Shown: positions 53,191-63,830, numbered from the stretch's first letter. The stretch is 64,000 nt of DNA from an uncultured Gammaproteobacteria bacterium (GCA_902559355.1 CACEHM010000003.1:147964-211963), one strand, 5' to 3'. The notes: generated by a model from the letters alone, not told the origin. Numbers and translations are program-made.

Positions 53191-54807
53191 ATGGCTAGAT
53201 ATATTTTTATTACAGGTGGTGTTGTATCATCCCTTGGAAAAGGTATAGCAGCCGCCTCCCTTGCATCTTTATTTAAATTAAGAGGATATCAGGTTTCACT
53301 TCAGAAATTGGATCCATATATCAATCTAGATCCAGGTACCATGAGCCCGTTTCAGCATGGAGAGGTCTATGTTACAGAAGATGGAGCTGAAACAGATTTA
53401 GATTTAGGCCATTATGAGCGTTTCGTGGGTATTAGAATGAGTCAGAATTCAAATGTTACTGCAGGACGAGTCTATTCAAGTGTTATTAAAAAAGAAAGGG
53501 AAGGTAAATATTTAGGAAGTACTGTTCAGGTAATACCTCATGTTACCGATGAAATTAAGCGTCTAATAAAAAAAGGATCTAATGGGGCCGATATATCATT
53601 TGTGGAAGTTGGAGGAACAGTTGGTGATATTGAATCGTTACCATTTCTAGAAGCTATAAGACAACTTAATATGGAAATGAATGATAGTCATACATTATTC
53701 ATACATTTAACTCTTTTACCTAAAGTCGACGTAACTAATGAGATTAAAACAAAGCCAACACAACATTCAGTAAAAGAATTAAGATCTATTGGTATTCAGC
53801 CAGATGTTCTATTATGTAGAGCAAAAAATACTATAGATGATAATATAAAAAATAAAATATCTTTATTTACAAATGTAGATAGAAAAGCTGTTTTTTCAGC
53901 ACAAGATGCTAAGTCTATTTATGAGATTCCAATATATTATAAGAATCAAAATATTGACGAATACATCCTAAAAAAACTTAAAGTTCCTCATAAAAAATCA
54001 GTTATTAAACCATGGGTAACATTTACGAATAAACTTAAAAAGTGTAGTAGAAAAGTTAAGATAGGTATGATTGGTAAATATGTTGATCTCGCTGATTCAT
54101 ATAAATCTTTAAATGAATCACTACTTCATGCCTCTGTTTATAATAATAATTCTTTAGAAATAGATTTTATTGACTCAGAAGATATTACAAAAAAGAATAT
54201 TAAACGTCTTAAGAACCTTCAAGGGATTGTTGTTCCAGGTGGTTTTGGGAACCGTGGAGTAGAAGGCAAAATACTTGCTGCTAACTTTGCCAGAGTAAAT
54301 CATATTCCATACTTCGGAATTTGTCTTGGTATGCAGATATCCGTTATTGAATTTGCAAGAAATATTCTTGGTTTCAAAAATGCAAATAGTACAGAATTTG
54401 ACTTGAAAACACCGTTTCCTGTTATATCACTTGTTACAGAATGGGATGATTATAAAAAAGGGAGACTAAAGGGCTCAATACGTCAATTGGGCGGGACCAT
54501 GCGTCTGGGCGCACAATCATGCACGTTAGTTAAAAAATCACTCGCTCATTCACTTTACAAAAAAAATATCATTTCTGAAAGACATCGACATAGATATGAG
54601 GTCAATAATAAATTTGTAGACGACTTTAATGATACAGATTTACTATTTTCTGGATACTCAGGAGATAAAGTTCTTATGGAAGTGCTGGAAATTAGACATC
54701 ATCCTTGGTATCTGGCAAGTCAGTTTCATCCTGAATTCACCTCATCTCCATTGAAAGGACATCCTTTATTTAATAGCTTTATCAAGACTGCATATGAAAC
54801 AAAGTAA
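53191..54807 (+). CDS. pyrG: CTP synthase
   Basis: Converts UTP to CTP with glutamine. The 538-aa enzyme (E. coli 545) has the synthase P-loop FITGGVVSSLGKGI at residues 5-18, the EDGAETDLDLGHYERF motif, and the glutaminase domain with the nucleophile Cys378 in GICLGMQ and the His/Glu pair in SQFHPEF. It starts the pyrG-kdsA-eno-ftsB-ispD-ispF run common in gammaproteobacteria. Its substrate ultimately depends on UMP kinase (PyrH), missing from its usual site in this window. Confidence 0.98.
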   Translation: MARYIFITGGVVSSLGKGIAAASLASLFKLRGYQVSLQKLDPYINLDPGTMSPFQHGEVYVTEDGAETDLDLGHYERFVGIRMSQNSNVTAGRVYSSVIKKEREGKYLGSTVQVIPHVTDEIKRLIKKGSNGADISFVEVGGTVGDIESLPFLEAIRQLNMEMNDSHTLFIHLTLLPKVDVTNEIKTKPTQHSVKELRSIGIQPDVLLCRAKNTIDDNIKNKISLFTNVDRKAVFSAQDAKSIYEIPIYYKNQNIDEYILKKLKVPHKKSVIKPWVTFTNKLKKCSRKVKIGMIGKYVDLADSYKSLNESLLHASVYNNNSLEIDFIDSEDITKKNIKRLKNLQGIVVPGGFGNRGVEGKILAANFARVNHIPYFGICLGMQISVIEFARNILGFKNANSTEFDLKTPFPVISLVTEWDDYKKGRLKGSIRQLGGTMRLGAQSCTLVKKSLAHSLYKKNIISERHRHRYEVNNKFVDDFNDTDLLFSGYSGDKVLMEVLEIRHHPWYLASQFHPEFTSSPLKGHPLFNSFIKTAYETK

Positions 54808-55618
54808 AATAAATCTAGTATCGAAAGATTACTTAACTCTAATCTCTGGTCCATGTGCTATTGAATCTGAAAAAATGGCACTTGATACAGCTGAATTCTT
54901 AAAAACGATAACTGATAAGCTAGGTATCAATTTTATATATAAATCATCTTTTGATAAAGCCAATAGATCATCTGTTAATTCAAAAAGAGGTGTTGGCATC
55001 GATATGGGATTAAAAATACTTGAAAAAGTAAAGAATGATCTAGATGTTCCTGTGCTAACTGATGTTCATGAATATACCCCTTTTGATGAAGTTGCTGATG
55101 TTGTAGATGTCTTACAAACTCCAGCATTTTTGTGCAGACAGACTGATTTTATATTAAAAGTTTGCTCAACAAATAAACCTGTAAATATTAAAAAAGGCCA
55201 ATTCACCTCACCTGAAGAAATGAAATTTGTTTTAGAGAAGGCATATTCAACAAGTAACAAAAATATATATTTATGTGAAAGAGGTTATATGTTCGGGTAT
55301 AATAACTTGGTTTCAGATATGAGATCTTTAGTCATCATGAAAGAAAATGGCTGTCCAATTGTATATGACGCCTCTCATTCTGTACAAAAGCCAGGTGCAA
55401 ATAAAGGAGTTTCAAGTGGAGATAGTAAATTTATTTCTCCTTTAGCGAAGGCAGCGGTAGCGATAGGTATTGATGCGTTATTTATTGAATCACACCCAAA
55501 CCCAACAAAAGCTATTAGTGATGGGGATAACTCTATGAATATCAATAATATAGAGAATCTTTTAAAAGAAATAATTGATATAGATAAGACCATAAGGAAA
55601 GGGAGTTTAAAAAGTTAA
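54794..55618 (+). CDS. kdsA: 3-deoxy-8-phosphooctulonate synthase (KDO 8-phosphate synthase)
   Basis: Condenses PEP with arabinose 5-phosphate for the KDO inner-core sugar. The 274-aa protein (E. coli 284) has SGPCAIESEKMAL, YKSSFDKANRSS, PVLTDVHEY, LQTPAFLCRQTD, NIKKGQF and YDASHSVQKPG, all conserved active-site blocks. Overlaps pyrG by 14 bp; eno starts on the next base after its stop. Confidence 0.98.
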   Translation: MKQSKINLVSKDYLTLISGPCAIESEKMALDTAEFLKTITDKLGINFIYKSSFDKANRSSVNSKRGVGIDMGLKILEKVKNDLDVPVLTDVHEYTPFDEVADVVDVLQTPAFLCRQTDFILKVCSTNKPVNIKKGQFTSPEEMKFVLEKAYSTSNKNIYLCERGYMFGYNNLVSDMRSLVIMKENGCPIVYDASHSVQKPGANKGVSSGDSKFISPLAKAAVAIGIDALFIESHPNPTKAISDGDNSMNINNIENLLKEIIDIDKTIRKGSLKS

Positions 55619-56896
55619 ATGTTAAAGATAAAAAAGATATTAGGGAGACAGATTATAGATTCGCGTGGCAATCCTACATGTGAAGCTGATATAGTACTTG
55701 ACGATGGAACTATAGGTAGAGGCGCCGTACCATCTGGCGCATCAACTGGTAAACTTGAAGCTCTAGAACTTAGAGACAATGATCCAAGTATTTATCTTGG
55801 CAAATCAGTTAATAGTGCAATTGATAACATAAATAATGTTATATCTAGTAAAATAAATTCAGATATTGAATATGATCAATCATCATTTGATAACTTCCTA
55901 ATAGATCTTGATGGTACTCATAATAAGGAAAGGCTTGGGGCAAATGCCATTCTTGCACTAAGTATTGCATTCGCGAATGCTAAAGCAAATAAACTTAAAA
56001 TCCCATTATATCAATCACTTACAGAAGAATCATCATATACTCTCCCAATACCAATGATGAATATAATCAATGGCGGTGCTCATGCAAATAACAAATTGGA
56101 CTTTCAAGAATTTATGATATTGCCTATAGGTTTTGATAAAATTACTGAATCTATAAGAGCCGGTGCTGAAATATTTCACACACTTAAAGATGCTTTGAAT
56201 AAATTAAATATGCCTACTTCTGTTGGTGACGAAGGCGGATTTGCACCAAACCTTAACAGTAATTCAGAAGCAATTGATATAATTTTAGATTCAATCTCAA
56301 AAGCTGGATATAATCCAGGAAAAGACGTATACCTTGCTTTGGATGTTGCAAGCAGCGAATTCTACGATAATGACGTTTATTCTCTTGTGTCAGAAAATCT
56401 CAAGCTGACTAGTGATGAATTTATCAATTACTTAGTTAAACTAAGAAATGATTACCCAATTATATCAATTGAGGATGGCCTTGCTGAGGATGATTGGTTA
56501 GGCTGGGAAAAACTTACTAAAGAACTTGGCTCAAATACTCAATTAGTAGGTGATGACTTGTTTGTAACCAATCCTAAAATTTTTAAACAAGGGATTGAAA
56601 AAAATATAGCTAATTCTATACTCATTAAACTTAATCAAATTGGTACAATTACAGAAACTTTGGAAGCTATAAAAATGGCCAAAGATAATAATTATAATTA
56701 CATCATATCTCACAGATCAGGTGAGACTGAGGATGTTACAATTGCAGATCTCGCAGTTGCAACATCTTCTGGATTAATTAAAACTGGCTCTATGTCAAGA
56801 TCTGATAGGGTCGCAAAGTACAACCAGTTAATTAGAATAGAAGAAAATATTGTTAAAAATGTAGTAAATAATAAATTGAATAAATATCTCAATTAG
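55619..56896 (+). CDS. eno: Enolase
   Basis: Glycolytic 2-phosphoglycerate dehydratase and degradosome partner. The 425-aa enzyme (E. coli 432) has [54 protein letters not shown] with a catalytic Glu, the metal ligands in SIEDGL and GDDLF, the catalytic Lys in LIKLNQIGT and the SHRSGETED signature. Sits between kdsA and ftsB with no spacer on either side. Confidence 0.99.
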   Translation: MLKIKKILGRQIIDSRGNPTCEADIVLDDGTIGRGAVPSGASTGKLEALELRDNDPSIYLGKSVNSAIDNINNVISSKINSDIEYDQSSFDNFLIDLDGTHNKERLGANAILALSIAFANAKANKLKIPLYQSLTEESSYTLPIPMMNIINGGAHANNKLDFQEFMILPIGFDKITESIRAGAEIFHTLKDALNKLNMPTSVGDEGGFAPNLNSNSEAIDIILDSISKAGYNPGKDVYLALDVASSEFYDNDVYSLVSENLKLTSDEFINYLVKLRNDYPIISIEDGLAEDDWLGWEKLTKELGSNTQLVGDDLFVTNPKIFKQGIEKNIANSILIKLNQIGTITETLEAIKMAKDNNYNYIISHRSGETEDVTIADLAVATSSGLIKTGSMSRSDRVAKYNQLIRIEENIVKNVVNNKLNKYLN

Positions 56897-57172
56897 ATGA
56901 AAAAACTTTTATTTGTACTTGGTATATTGGTATTAGGAAACTTGCAGTATTCAATAATATTTAAAAATAATAATATTTCAGATTTTTTCTTCCTTAATCA
57001 ACAAAATAATAAACTTCTAGAAGATATTAAAAAGATTACTATCAAAAATACTATTCTTGAAAATGAAATTGAAGATCTATCATCATCAACTCATGCACTA
57101 GAAAACTTTGCTAGATATAATTTAGGCTTAGTTAAAAAAGATGAAACTTTTGTACAAGTTATAAAAAAATGA
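56897..57172 (+). CDS. ftsB: Cell division protein FtsB
   Basis: Small bitopic divisome protein that pairs with FtsL and FtsQ. The 91-aa protein has a short cytoplasmic start, one membrane segment (about residues 3-20), a coiled-coil (QQNNKLLEDIKKITIKNTIL region) and the conserved C-terminal ENFARYNLGLVKKDETF. Position directly between eno and ispD, as in E. coli and Pseudomonas, supports the call. Confidence 0.93.
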   Translation: MKKLLFVLGILVLGNLQYSIIFKNNNISDFFFLNQQNNKLLEDIKKITIKNTILENEIEDLSSSTHALENFARYNLGLVKKDETFVQVIKK

Positions 57173-57834
57173 ACAGTAATATTTCTGTTGTATTGTTAGG
57201 CGCAGGTAGTAGTAGGCGTTTTAAATCTAGTCAGATAAAACAAAATGTGATAATTAATAAAGTGAGTATTTTAAATCACTCAAGATTATTTTTTAATAAA
57301 TATTTCCCTGAATCAAATATATTCATAGTTTCCAATAGGAAGGTAGTTATTAATAAGCTCAAAAATAATGAAACTATAATTTATGGCTCTTCTAGTCGTT
57401 TAAAATCATTACATGTAGCACTTGAGAATATATTTCAAAATAATCTCCAAACTAAATATACATTAATCCATGATGTAGCACGTCCAATTTTAAATATTAA
57501 TGACATAAAGAAATTAATAGCATCTATGAAATCAGACATTGATGCTTCGACATTAGGTTATCCTTTAACCAATGCTTTGAAAGATGTTAAAAATAACAAA
57601 ATACTTAATAATTTATACAAAGATAAATTATGGTCTTCATTCACACCACAAATTTTTAAAACAACTAAGCTTTATGAGTCAATAGTAAAAACTATCAGTA
57701 ATGGATATCATATTGATGATGATATCGAAGCAATGATGATGAATGATTTTAATTGTTCCATTGTCAGATCAAGTCCTGATAATATCAAAGTAACATTTTT
57801 AGAGGATATAGAGGTTATAAAGAGACTGTTATGA
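57169..57834 (+). CDS. ispD: 2-C-methyl-D-erythritol 4-phosphate cytidylyltransferase
   Basis: Third step of the MEP pathway, making CDP-ME from MEP and CTP. The 221-aa protein is rather diverged: the nucleotide-binding start reads LLGAGSSRRF followed by a Lys (SSQIKQN; usual form GxGxRM..xxPKQ), but HDVARPIL, TLGYPLTNALKDV and the C-terminal IKVTFLEDIEV are clear. It overlaps ftsB and ispF by 4 bp each. Confidence 0.93.
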   Translation: MNSNISVVLLGAGSSRRFKSSQIKQNVIINKVSILNHSRLFFNKYFPESNIFIVSNRKVVINKLKNNETIIYGSSSRLKSLHVALENIFQNNLQTKYTLIHDVARPILNINDIKKLIASMKSDIDASTLGYPLTNALKDVKNNKILNNLYKDKLWSSFTPQIFKTTKLYESIVKTISNGYHIDDDIEAMMMNDFNCSIVRSSPDNIKVTFLEDIEVIKRLL

Positions 57835-58313
57835 TTACTACACGGGTTGGATTTGGCTATGATATGCACAAGCTAGAAGAGGGCAGTTACATCATGTTGG
57901 GCGGCATAAGAATTGATTCTAATCATACTGTAGTAGCACATTCTGACGGTGATATTGTACTGCACTCTCTCTCAGATGCCATATACGGCTCTCTTGCAGC
58001 TGGCGATATAGGTACACATTTTCCATCAAATAAAGAGAATATAAATATTCAAAGTGTAAAAATACTTAAACATGCGTGTGAGCTGATTACTCAGTCTAAT
58101 TATATGATTAATAATATTGATATAACTATAGTCATTGAGAGTCCTTATTTACAAGACCATATTATGGATATGAGAAAAAGCATTGCTAATATACTGAGTA
58201 TTGATATTAGTCAGATAAGTATAAAATCATCCACATCACAAAAAATAGGTATGATCGGTGAGCATAAAGCTGTTGCATGTTACTCGACTATTCTAATTTC
58301 AAATGAAAGATAA
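57831..58313 (+). CDS. ispF: 2-C-methyl-D-erythritol 2,4-cyclodiphosphate synthase
   Basis: Fifth step of the MEP pathway. The 160-aa protein (E. coli 159) has the signature RVGFGYDMHKLEEG with zinc ligands Asp and His (YDMH), the third His in SDGDIVLHSLSDAIYG, and the C-terminal KSSTSQKIGMIGEH. IspD and IspF are separate genes, not fused. Overlaps ispD by 4 bp and nagZ by 11 bp. Confidence 0.97.
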   Translation: MITTRVGFGYDMHKLEEGSYIMLGGIRIDSNHTVVAHSDGDIVLHSLSDAIYGSLAAGDIGTHFPSNKENINIQSVKILKHACELITQSNYMINNIDITIVIESPYLQDHIMDMRKSIANILSIDISQISIKSSTSQKIGMIGEHKAVACYSTILISNER

Positions 58314-59358
58314 TCAAGGATATTTAATTATTAATTTAGATACAGAGACTCTTCTTGATAAAGAAGCAGAGATACTGAATAATAAATTTATTGGTGGCGT
58401 CTTACTTTTTGAACATAATTTTATTAATCTCGATCAAATAAAATCACTTATTGCTGACATTAAAAGTATTAATAGTAACTTGTTAATTGCAATTGATCAT
58501 GAAGGAGGAAGGGTTCAAAGATTTAAAAAAGGATTTACTTCTTTACCATCTTTTAATTCTATAGGTAATATTTATGAAGAAGATCCTAATTTGGGAGAAA
58601 AAATTGCATATTATGCAGGATATATTGCAGGATATGAGCTTAAAGAAATTGGAGTTGATGTTAATTTCTCACCAGTAGTTGACTTATCAACAAATAGTAA
58701 TGTTCTAAGTTCTAGAACATTTTCAAAATCTTCGAACGATGTTGTCCGATTATCATTATCATATATAGATGGCTTAATAGATAATGGAATCATTCCTACT
58801 TTAAAACACTATCCGGGACATGGTTGTGTTTCAGGTGATACACATACAGATCTCATGAGTTGCAAAATGTCATGGGAAGAGATTCATAAGCATTTGATTG
58901 TTTTTGAGAAAATTTATAATAAACAAGATATTCCAATCATGACAAGCCATATACAGTTTAATAATATATCAAAAGATCCAGTTACTACTTCATCTAAATG
59001 GCTTAATGAAATCCCTAGTAAAGTATTTGGTAAGTTTCCGTTTTTTATTAGCGATGATCTAGAAATGCTTGGCATAAAGAAACATTATCCTGAATTAAGT
59101 AAACTAAGTATATTAGAAAAAACTCTTACAGAAGGATGCTCAATGGCAATAGTAACAACCATGCAAGATAAGAAAATTATTGAAGAAAAAAGAAGTTATC
59201 TATTTTATAAACATGAATATCTGGATAAGTTAAACTCTCATAACTTTCATCCTAGAAATATAAATTTACCATGTTTACATGAATTAACATATAATAAGGG
59301 AGATATGAATACATATCGAAAAGCTACTGAAGTACTCGGAAGGCACATAAAAGAATAA
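58303..59358 (+). CDS. nagZ: Beta-N-acetylhexosaminidase NagZ (GH3)
   Basis: Cytoplasmic enzyme removing GlcNAc from anhydromuropeptides in peptidoglycan recycling. The 351-aa protein (E. coli 341) has AIDHEGGRVQRFK, NFSPVVDLSTN, KHYPGHGCVSGDTHTD with the catalytic His/Asp loop, and the nucleophile Asp in ISDDLEMLGI. A Yej-type importer (25161-30575) in this window could deliver muropeptide fragments. Overlaps ispF by 11 bp and abuts the MscS gene. Confidence 0.95.
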   Translation: MKDNQGYLIINLDTETLLDKEAEILNNKFIGGVLLFEHNFINLDQIKSLIADIKSINSNLLIAIDHEGGRVQRFKKGFTSLPSFNSIGNIYEEDPNLGEKIAYYAGYIAGYELKEIGVDVNFSPVVDLSTNSNVLSSRTFSKSSNDVVRLSLSYIDGLIDNGIIPTLKHYPGHGCVSGDTHTDLMSCKMSWEEIHKHLIVFEKIYNKQDIPIMTSHIQFNNISKDPVTTSSKWLNEIPSKVFGKFPFFISDDLEMLGIKKHYPELSKLSILEKTLTEGCSMAIVTTMQDKKIIEEKRSYLFYKHEYLDKLNSHNFHPRNINLPCLHELTYNKGDMNTYRKATEVLGRHIKE

Positions 59359-60413
59359 TGGATATACTATTAAATAACGCACATTCCAGTTTAATAACCA
59401 TTACGCTTATCACTCTATTTCTCTTTTTTATTAAGAACAAGTTAATAAATGTTATCTTTGCCTTATCTCAAAAAACTAATACCGTTTATGATGAACTAAT
59501 CTTATTTTCTATAAAAACACCTTCTACTTACTTAATTATATTTGGATATATATTTGTAATTACTGATTACTTTAATAAAAATGAAGTATTAAACCTAAGT
59601 TTTAGTCTTTCATCTGCTGTATTTTCTCTAATTGTAATCATTATTTCATGGTCATTACTTAGAGGTTTAAACTATTACCTACAGCTCAAGCCTTTCACTA
59701 AAAATTTATCAAGTGAAGACGACATAACTTTAATTACTGAGACTTATGAAATTGTTGTAAGAATCTTAAAAATATTGGTCGTAGTAATCACTGCTTTAAT
59801 AATTATGCAAGAGATAGGTTTAAGCATATCTGGTTTACTTGCATTTGGTGGAGTTGGAGGATTAATTGTTGGTCTTGCTGCAAAAGATTTACTATCTAAT
59901 TTCTTTGGTGGCATGATGATATTTTTTGATAGACCATTTAGAGTAGGTGAATTCATAAAATCTCCTGATAGGAATATTGAAGGCATAGTTGAGAAAATTG
60001 GTTGGAGACTAACCGTGGTGAGAACATTTTCTAAAAATGTTCTTTATATTCCCAATACTGCCTTTTCAAGTATTATAGTAGAGAATGCAACCCGAATGTC
60101 TAATCGAAGAATTAATGAAACAATAGGGATACGTTATGATGATTTGAATAAAATCACAGATATAATTCAAGACGTTAATAATATATTAGAAAGTAATCCT
60201 GATATTGATCAAACACAAAAAGCAAAAGTCTATTTCAAAAGTTTTTCAGCCTCTTCATGTGACTTTTTCATATACGCTTTCACAAAAACTAAAGATTGGG
60301 AAGAATTTCTAAGAATTAAACAAGATGTTCTGCTAAAAGTTGCTGAAATCATTGAACAGCATAATGCAGAAATTGCATACCCAACAACAACAGTATTTAT
60401 TAATAAAGATTGA
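59358..60413 (+). CDS. MscS-family small-conductance mechanosensitive channel
   Basis: Membrane channel that opens when turgor rises. The 351-aa protein has about four to five membrane segments in the first 190 residues; the pore helix region is LLAFGGVGGLIVGLAAKDLL, then NFFGGMMIFFDRPFRVGEFI, which are the Gly/Ala-rich TM3 and the beta-domain entry of MscS. The C-terminal part (PNTAFSSIIVENATRMSNRRI region) forms the cytoplasmic vestibule. Its start overlaps the nagZ stop (TAATG), and it converges on mfd with a single base between stops. Confidence 0.95.
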   Translation: MDILLNNAHSSLITITLITLFLFFIKNKLINVIFALSQKTNTVYDELILFSIKTPSTYLIIFGYIFVITDYFNKNEVLNLSFSLSSAVFSLIVIIISWSLLRGLNYYLQLKPFTKNLSSEDDITLITETYEIVVRILKILVVVITALIIMQEIGLSISGLLAFGGVGGLIVGLAAKDLLSNFFGGMMIFFDRPFRVGEFIKSPDRNIEGIVEKIGWRLTVVRTFSKNVLYIPNTAFSSIIVENATRMSNRRINETIGIRYDDLNKITDIIQDVNNILESNPDIDQTQKAKVYFKSFSASSCDFFIYAFTKTKDWEEFLRIKQDVLLKVAEIIEQHNAEIAYPTTTVFINKD

Positions 60414-60414
60414 T

Positions 60415-63400
60415 TTAATTAGATATCGATTCGAAAATAGTTATAACTTCATTACAGATATCAGAAAAGCACTTCTCTGATGAGTATTTATACTTAAAAT
60501 TAAACTCATTTAAAAGTATTATGTTTCCTTTGTTAACATATTTATTTATAAGATTATCATGATTTATAAGACTTTTTTTATTTAAAGTAATTATCGTACT
60601 TTCCTGATTTATTTTTACTTTTTCAGCATTGATTACATTTGCTGCTATTCTAATTCTCGTAAGATCAAGAAGATTCTCTAAATATTCGGGAAGAGGGCCA
60701 TAAATATCAACCAGTTTTACTATAATTTGATTTAACTCATATTCATTATGAACATTAGATATATCACTATAAAATTCTAATCTTAAAAAAATATCTTCTA
60801 TATATTCCTGAGGTATTAGTGTTGATATATAAGCATCAACTTCTACATGTTGTTTGATTTCATCAATTTTATTATTTTTTATTTGATTAATTGCTTTAGA
60901 CAACATGGATGTGTACATACCATATCCAATTTCAAGTATTTGTCCACTTTGTTCTTCTCCAAGTATTTCGCCAGCACCCCTAATATCTAGATCATGACCA
61001 GCAATGTCTAGTCCACCTGCTAAACTATCTGTTTTAATAAAAGCATCTATTCTTAAATCAGCATCCTTCGTTATTCTTTTTCTATCAGATAATATTATAC
61101 CGGCGTATGCTTGCTTATTACTTCTTCCTACTCTTCCTCTTATTTGATGAAGTTGTGATAATCCAAAATTCTGGGCATTATTAATTATTATTGTATTTAC
61201 ATTTGCCATATCTAAACCACTTTCTACTATACTTGTACATATCAAGATATCTATTTTCTCATTGATGAAGTTACTCATTATCATTTCAATTTCTTTATTT
61301 GTTAGTCTTCCATGAACTTTTTCGATTTTATATTTATTATTTATCTTTTTAATAAAATTTATTTCTTCATCCATTGTATCTATATTATTATGAACAAATA
61401 AAACTTGCCCACCTCTATTTATTTCTCTATCAATATATTGACCAATCAGCGTATCAGACCTTTCTATAATACTAGTTACTATGTTCTTTCTACCTACAGG
61501 AGGAGTATTAATAATACTCATATCTCTTATCTCTGATAATGCTGAATTAAGAGTTCTTGGGATTGGTGTCGCAGTAAGGGATAAAACATCGATATCTTCT
61601 TTTATACCTTTTATTATTTCTTTGTGTTTGACACCAAACTTGTGCTCTTCATCTATGATAAGTAAACCCAAATCATTGTATTTTACACTTTTATTTAAAA
61701 GCGCATGAGTTCCAATTATTATTTGAGCATTACCATGTTTAATTTCTTCTAATGATGTATTTTTTTCTGATGAAGATAATACTCTCGTCATTAAATTTAT
61801 TTTAAAATTATAAGTATTAAATCTATTTTTAAAAGTTTGATAATGTTGTTTTGCCAATACTGTCGTTGGAACAATGATAACAACCTGTTTTTTATTATTT
61901 GCTGCTATAAATGAAGCCCTTAGAATTACTTCAGTTTTCCCAAAACCAACATCACCACAAACAATACGATCCATTGCTTTTGAAGAGCACATATCATCAA
62001 TCACCTCATTAATACAATTTAGTTGATCTTCAGTCTCAACATAAGGAAATAATTTACAAAATTTCTCATAACCATTTATATCGAAATCATACTTATAACC
62101 TTTATGTAATTCCCTTTTTGCTTGAACTAGTAAAAGTTCTGCAGCAATATCTTGTATTTTCTTTTTAGCCCTTTGTTTTATTTTTAACCATTTATCAGAA
62201 CCTAAATTAGCTAATTTTGTGTTTAAACCTGAATTTCCAATATACCTTTGCATCAAGGAAATTGATGTTATCGGCATATATAGATTGTTATTATCTGCAT
62301 ATTCTATTTTTATTAATTCTGTAGTTTTACTTTCAATGTTCATCGTAATTAGACCCTTATATTTTCCAATGCCGTGTTCTTGATGGACGACTAATTCATT
62401 TATTTTTAGATCATTTAGATTGTCTATTAAGATAGTTTTTATTGATTTATTTTTTGATATTCTGGCTTTTATTAGACCAAATAAATCATTTGAACTTATG
62501 TATACAGCTTTACTACTATTATCAATGAAGCCTTGATTTATATCACTTCTAAATATACGTATACCACTATATTTATCATCAAGGCGGTCAATTTCTTTAT
62601 ATGATATATTTTTACTTTTAAAATAATTTATTATAGTTTTAAAGTTATCGTTTCTTTGTATAAAGAATGTATAAGTATATGTTGATTCATTATAAAGATT
62701 TTCAAGATTAGTAAACGGATTCTTATAATTATAATTAATTGAAACAGAGGGTAGAGGGCTATAAGAAGATTTAATCGTGGGAACACTAGTATGAGTATTT
62801 GCTGATAAGTAAAAATAATTATTTGCTACAATTTTATTTAATGTTTTACTACTAATTATTAGATCTTCAGGTTTTAATATATATCTATTAATAGTTTCTT
62901 CTTTATAATTACTTATTAAGTTCTCTGATTGTTCTTTGTATTCACTTAAAATATCATTTTCAATGAAACAGACAAAATCTTGTCCAATTAATGACAAGAG
63001 CGAATATGTTTCATTATAAAAACTTGGCACTAAGTTCTGTATATTAATACCACTTCTATCATTAACTATTGCCTCATACTCTAGATCTTCTCTATACTCA
63101 TCATTAAAGTTTTTTGATACATAATCCTTATACTTTTCAATATTATTAGAATCCAGATAATACAAACCTCTTGATCCAAGAGCAGTAGAGTCTAAATCAG
63201 CATCTGATAGCTGCGTAATTGTACTAAAATATTTTAATGTCTCAATTTCATCACCAAAGAAATTAATTCTTACCGGCTTATCTGCTAAAGTTGAAAAGAA
63301 ATCAATAATTGATCCTGATAATCTGTATTGACCACGTTCATCAACTTTGGTTACTTTTTTGTATTCATATTTTTTTAGTAAATTTAATATTTCTATATAT

Positions 63401-63786
63401 TTAGAATTTTTTGAAATTGAACACCATGATTTACTAGCTTCCTCAATAGATGGTGTTTTACTAAAAATTGATTTATAAGTCCCTATAATAATTTTGTTAG
63501 ATTCACTATCATCTTTTATATGTATCAAACAGTTTAATCTTTCTTTTATTACATCTTGATCAATCGATGTTGAACTATAATTTGCTACTCCATAATTAGG
63601 AAACTTTAATATTACTTTATCATTATAAATATTCTTCAATTCATCAAATAAACTATCTACCTGATGATTATTATCCACAAGGACAACAACATATTTATGA
63701 TGTTTTGCTAAATTTTCTATCTCTAATAGATATGATGAACCAGAAAGGTTACTTACTAAATTGATACCTTTTGACAGAATCTTCAT
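60415..63786 (-). CDS. mfd: Transcription-repair coupling factor Mfd
   Basis: Removes RNA polymerase stalled at DNA lesions and recruits UvrA. From the ATG at 63786 it has 1123 aa (E. coli 1148): a diverged UvrB-like N-terminal module (YGVANYSSTSIDQDVIKERL), the RNA-polymerase-interacting domain (VVHQEHGIGKYKGL), the helicase with Walker A GDVGFGKTEV and DEEH box LIIDEEHKFG, TATPIPRTL, QIRGRVGR, and the C-terminal regulatory TRCF domain. A GTG at 63810 would add 8 residues but lies inside the hairpin of the terminator before the gene, so I prefer the ATG. Confidence 0.97.
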   Translation of the reverse strand: MKILSKGINLVSNLSGSSYLLEIENLAKHHKYVVVLVDNNHQVDSLFDELKNIYNDKVILKFPNYGVANYSSTSIDQDVIKERLNCLIHIKDDSESNKIIIGTYKSIFSKTPSIEEASKSWCSISKNSKYIEILNLLKKYEYKKVTKVDERGQYRLSGSIIDFFSTLADKPVRINFFGDEIETLKYFSTITQLSDADLDSTALGSRGLYYLDSNNIEKYKDYVSKNFNDEYREDLEYEAIVNDRSGINIQNLVPSFYNETYSLLSLIGQDFVCFIENDILSEYKEQSENLISNYKEETINRYILKPEDLIISSKTLNKIVANNYFYLSANTHTSVPTIKSSYSPLPSVSINYNYKNPFTNLENLYNESTYTYTFFIQRNDNFKTIINYFKSKNISYKEIDRLDDKYSGIRIFRSDINQGFIDNSSKAVYISSNDLFGLIKARISKNKSIKTILIDNLNDLKINELVVHQEHGIGKYKGLITMNIESKTTELIKIEYADNNNLYMPITSISLMQRYIGNSGLNTKLANLGSDKWLKIKQRAKKKIQDIAAELLLVQAKRELHKGYKYDFDINGYEKFCKLFPYVETEDQLNCINEVIDDMCSSKAMDRIVCGDVGFGKTEVILRASFIAANNKKQVVIIVPTTVLAKQHYQTFKNRFNTYNFKINLMTRVLSSSEKNTSLEEIKHGNAQIIIGTHALLNKSVKYNDLGLLIIDEEHKFGVKHKEIIKGIKEDIDVLSLTATPIPRTLNSALSEIRDMSIINTPPVGRKNIVTSIIERSDTLIGQYIDREINRGGQVLFVHNNIDTMDEEINFIKKINNKYKIEKVHGRLTNKEIEMIMSNFINEKIDILICTSIVESGLDMANVNTIIINNAQNFGLSQLHQIRGRVGRSNKQAYAGIILSDRKRITKDADLRIDAFIKTDSLAGGLDIAGHDLDIRGAGEILGEEQSGQILEIGYGMYTSMLSKAINQIKNNKIDEIKQHVEVDAYISTLIPQEYIEDIFLRLEFYSDISNVHNEYELNQIIVKLVDIYGPLPEYLENLLDLTRIRIAANVINAEKVKINQESTIITLNKKSLINHDNLINKYVNKGNIILLNEFNFKYKYSSEKCFSDICNEVITIFESISN

Positions 63787-63795
63787 AAAATACTC

Positions 63796-63830
63796 AAAAA
63801 AAAGCAGCACATGTATTTATGTGCTGCTTT
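63796..63830 (-). terminator. Rho-independent terminator before mfd, after the rhodanese gene
   Basis: On the minus strand a 12-bp perfect stem (AAAGCAGCACAT with ATGTGCTGCTTT, 6-nt loop) is followed directly by eight T residues. It is the best intrinsic terminator in the window and follows the stop of the rhodanese-domain gene by about 20 bp. It ends only 9 nt before the mfd ATG, so mfd either depends on read-through or on a promoter placed before the hairpin (TATAAT on the minus strand at 63842-63837). Confidence 0.8.

Noticed and set aside
63786..63810. GTG start for mfd at 63810
   Set aside because: It lies within the terminator hairpin and its extra residues are encoded by the T8 tract; the ATG at 63786 gives a normal N-terminus.
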